Below, in pieces: positions 5,393-5,706 of a stretch of 5,706 nucleotides of DNA. The stretch covers positions 1 through 5,706 of the forward strand of contig JBLFWJ010000195.1 in the NCBI GenBank assembly GCA_047611425.1, written 5' to 3'. The position numbers and the translations under genes are program-made. Position 1 is the stretch's first letter. Each line of letters starts with the position of its first letter. A model generated the notes under the pieces. It saw only the letters and a program-made list of their open reading frames with translations, searched no databases and was not told where the DNA came from. The stretch is from JBLFWJ01 sp047611425 (GTDB lineage: Bacteria; Bacteroidota; Bacteroidia; UBA10329).

Positions 5393-5706
5393 AATCCTTC
5401 GAAAACACCTAGCCCAAAAAGGGAGTAATCGTATTTCACTGGATCTTCGGGATCTAATTTTCTAAGCGAAGCATCCAATTCGGATACTGCTTTCCAATCG
5501 TCTTGTTTTCGATTTAGCAACCCCAGCTTTCGAGCAACTCGGCCACTATGAACGTCCAATGGACAGGATAGGAGCGAGGTTGGAATTTGGTTCCAAATAC
5601 CGAAATCAACGCCTCGGTGGTTCGATCTAATCATCCATCTTAGGTACATGTTGATTCGTTTTGCTGCACTTCCTTTTAAAGGATCAGCCACATGTTTTTC
5701 GATTCG
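5389..5706 (-). CDS. TIGR02757/DUF2400 family protein, C-terminal 105 residues (5' end outside the window)
   Basis: This is the C-terminal part of a conserved protein of unknown function, usually about 250 residues. The frame is open to the window edge, and the segment DPLKGSAAKRINMYLRWMIR is internal to the family, so a GTG at 5689-5691 is not the real start. Recognisable blocks are that KRxNMxLRWMxR segment, VDFGIWNQIPTSLLSCPLDV with HSGRVARKLGLL after it, RKQDDWKAV, and the terminal DPEDPVKYDYSLFGLGVFEGF. The family is patchily distributed (Bacteroidota, spirochaetes, epsilon- and deltaproteobacteria) with little conserved neighbourhood. Its PLDVHSGRVARKLGL block resembles the VDTHVxRVxxRLGL catalytic-Asp segment of HhH-GPD DNA glycosylases such as EndoIII, which is suggestive but unproven. 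The TAG stop overlaps the TAA of convergent dtd (CTAA, 5389-5392), leaving no space for a terminator between them. Confidence 0.92.
   Translation of the reverse strand, partial: RIEKHVADPLKGSAAKRINMYLRWMIRSNHRGVDFGIWNQIPTSLLSCPLDVHSGRVARKLGLLNRKQDDWKAVSELDASLRKLDPEDPVKYDYSLFGLGVFEGF

Noticed and set aside
5689..5691. GTG start for the TIGR02757 protein
   Set aside because: The frame stays open to 5706 and the residues around the GTG match internal family sequence; the gene is cut by the window edge.
1..5706. Defence island, toxin-antitoxin pair, mobile element or CRISPR array
   Set aside because: All genes are recognisable housekeeping or envelope types with similar base composition; no transposase, integrase, direct-repeat array, tRNA attachment site or paired small toxin/antitoxin frames were seen.

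Overview
This window looks like a chromosomal segment of a Bacteroidota bacterium, probably a Flavobacteriales-type organism. The support is a moderate A+T content, Bacteroidota-typical families (a DUF4476 protein, a TIGR02757/DUF2400 protein, short Cys-anchored lipoproteins), starts without Shine-Dalgarno sequences, and two exact copies of the TAnnTTTG -7 promoter element characteristic of this phylum. I see no transposase, integrase, phage gene, CRISPR array, tRNA or rRNA.

Layout. Positions 1-1535 (minus strand) hold a tightly packed three-gene set read right to left: a 221-residue lipoprotein of unknown family, a 138-residue lipoprotein with a META/HslJ-like fold signature (ATGA overlap with the first), and thymidylate synthase thyA (2 nt after the second; cut by the window edge just past its catalytic Cys146). 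Positions 1610-2602 (minus) encode an exported endonuclease/exonuclease/phosphatase-fold nuclease or phosphoesterase. It is divergent from an exported DUF4476 protein (2695-3423, plus) across a 92-bp gap containing nested palindromes. A strong hairpin terminator at 3444-3475 separates that gene from a convergent DnaQ-type exonuclease fused to a GIY-YIG (UvrC/Cho-type) nuclease and a Cys-rich segment (3474-4874, minus). Divergent from it is dtd, D-aminoacyl-tRNA deacylase (4940-5392, plus), whose stop codon overlaps that of the convergent, window-truncated TIGR02757 gene (5389-5706, minus).

How they work together. The genes are mostly independent housekeeping or envelope functions: dTMP synthesis, DNA repair or processing, tRNA proofreading, and exported proteins. 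The only clear operon is lipoprotein-lipoprotein-thyA. No gap reaches 300 bp; the intergenic stretches (1536-1609, 2603-2694, 3424-3473, 4875-4939) carry promoter-like or terminator sequence. I do not see evidence for a complete new defence or mobile system. The observations most worth following are an apparently rearranged Fe-S-type cysteine set in the exonuclease/GIY-YIG fusion, promoter elements placed so close to start codons that leaderless mRNAs are expected, and a DNA-glycosylase-like motif in the TIGR02757 protein.
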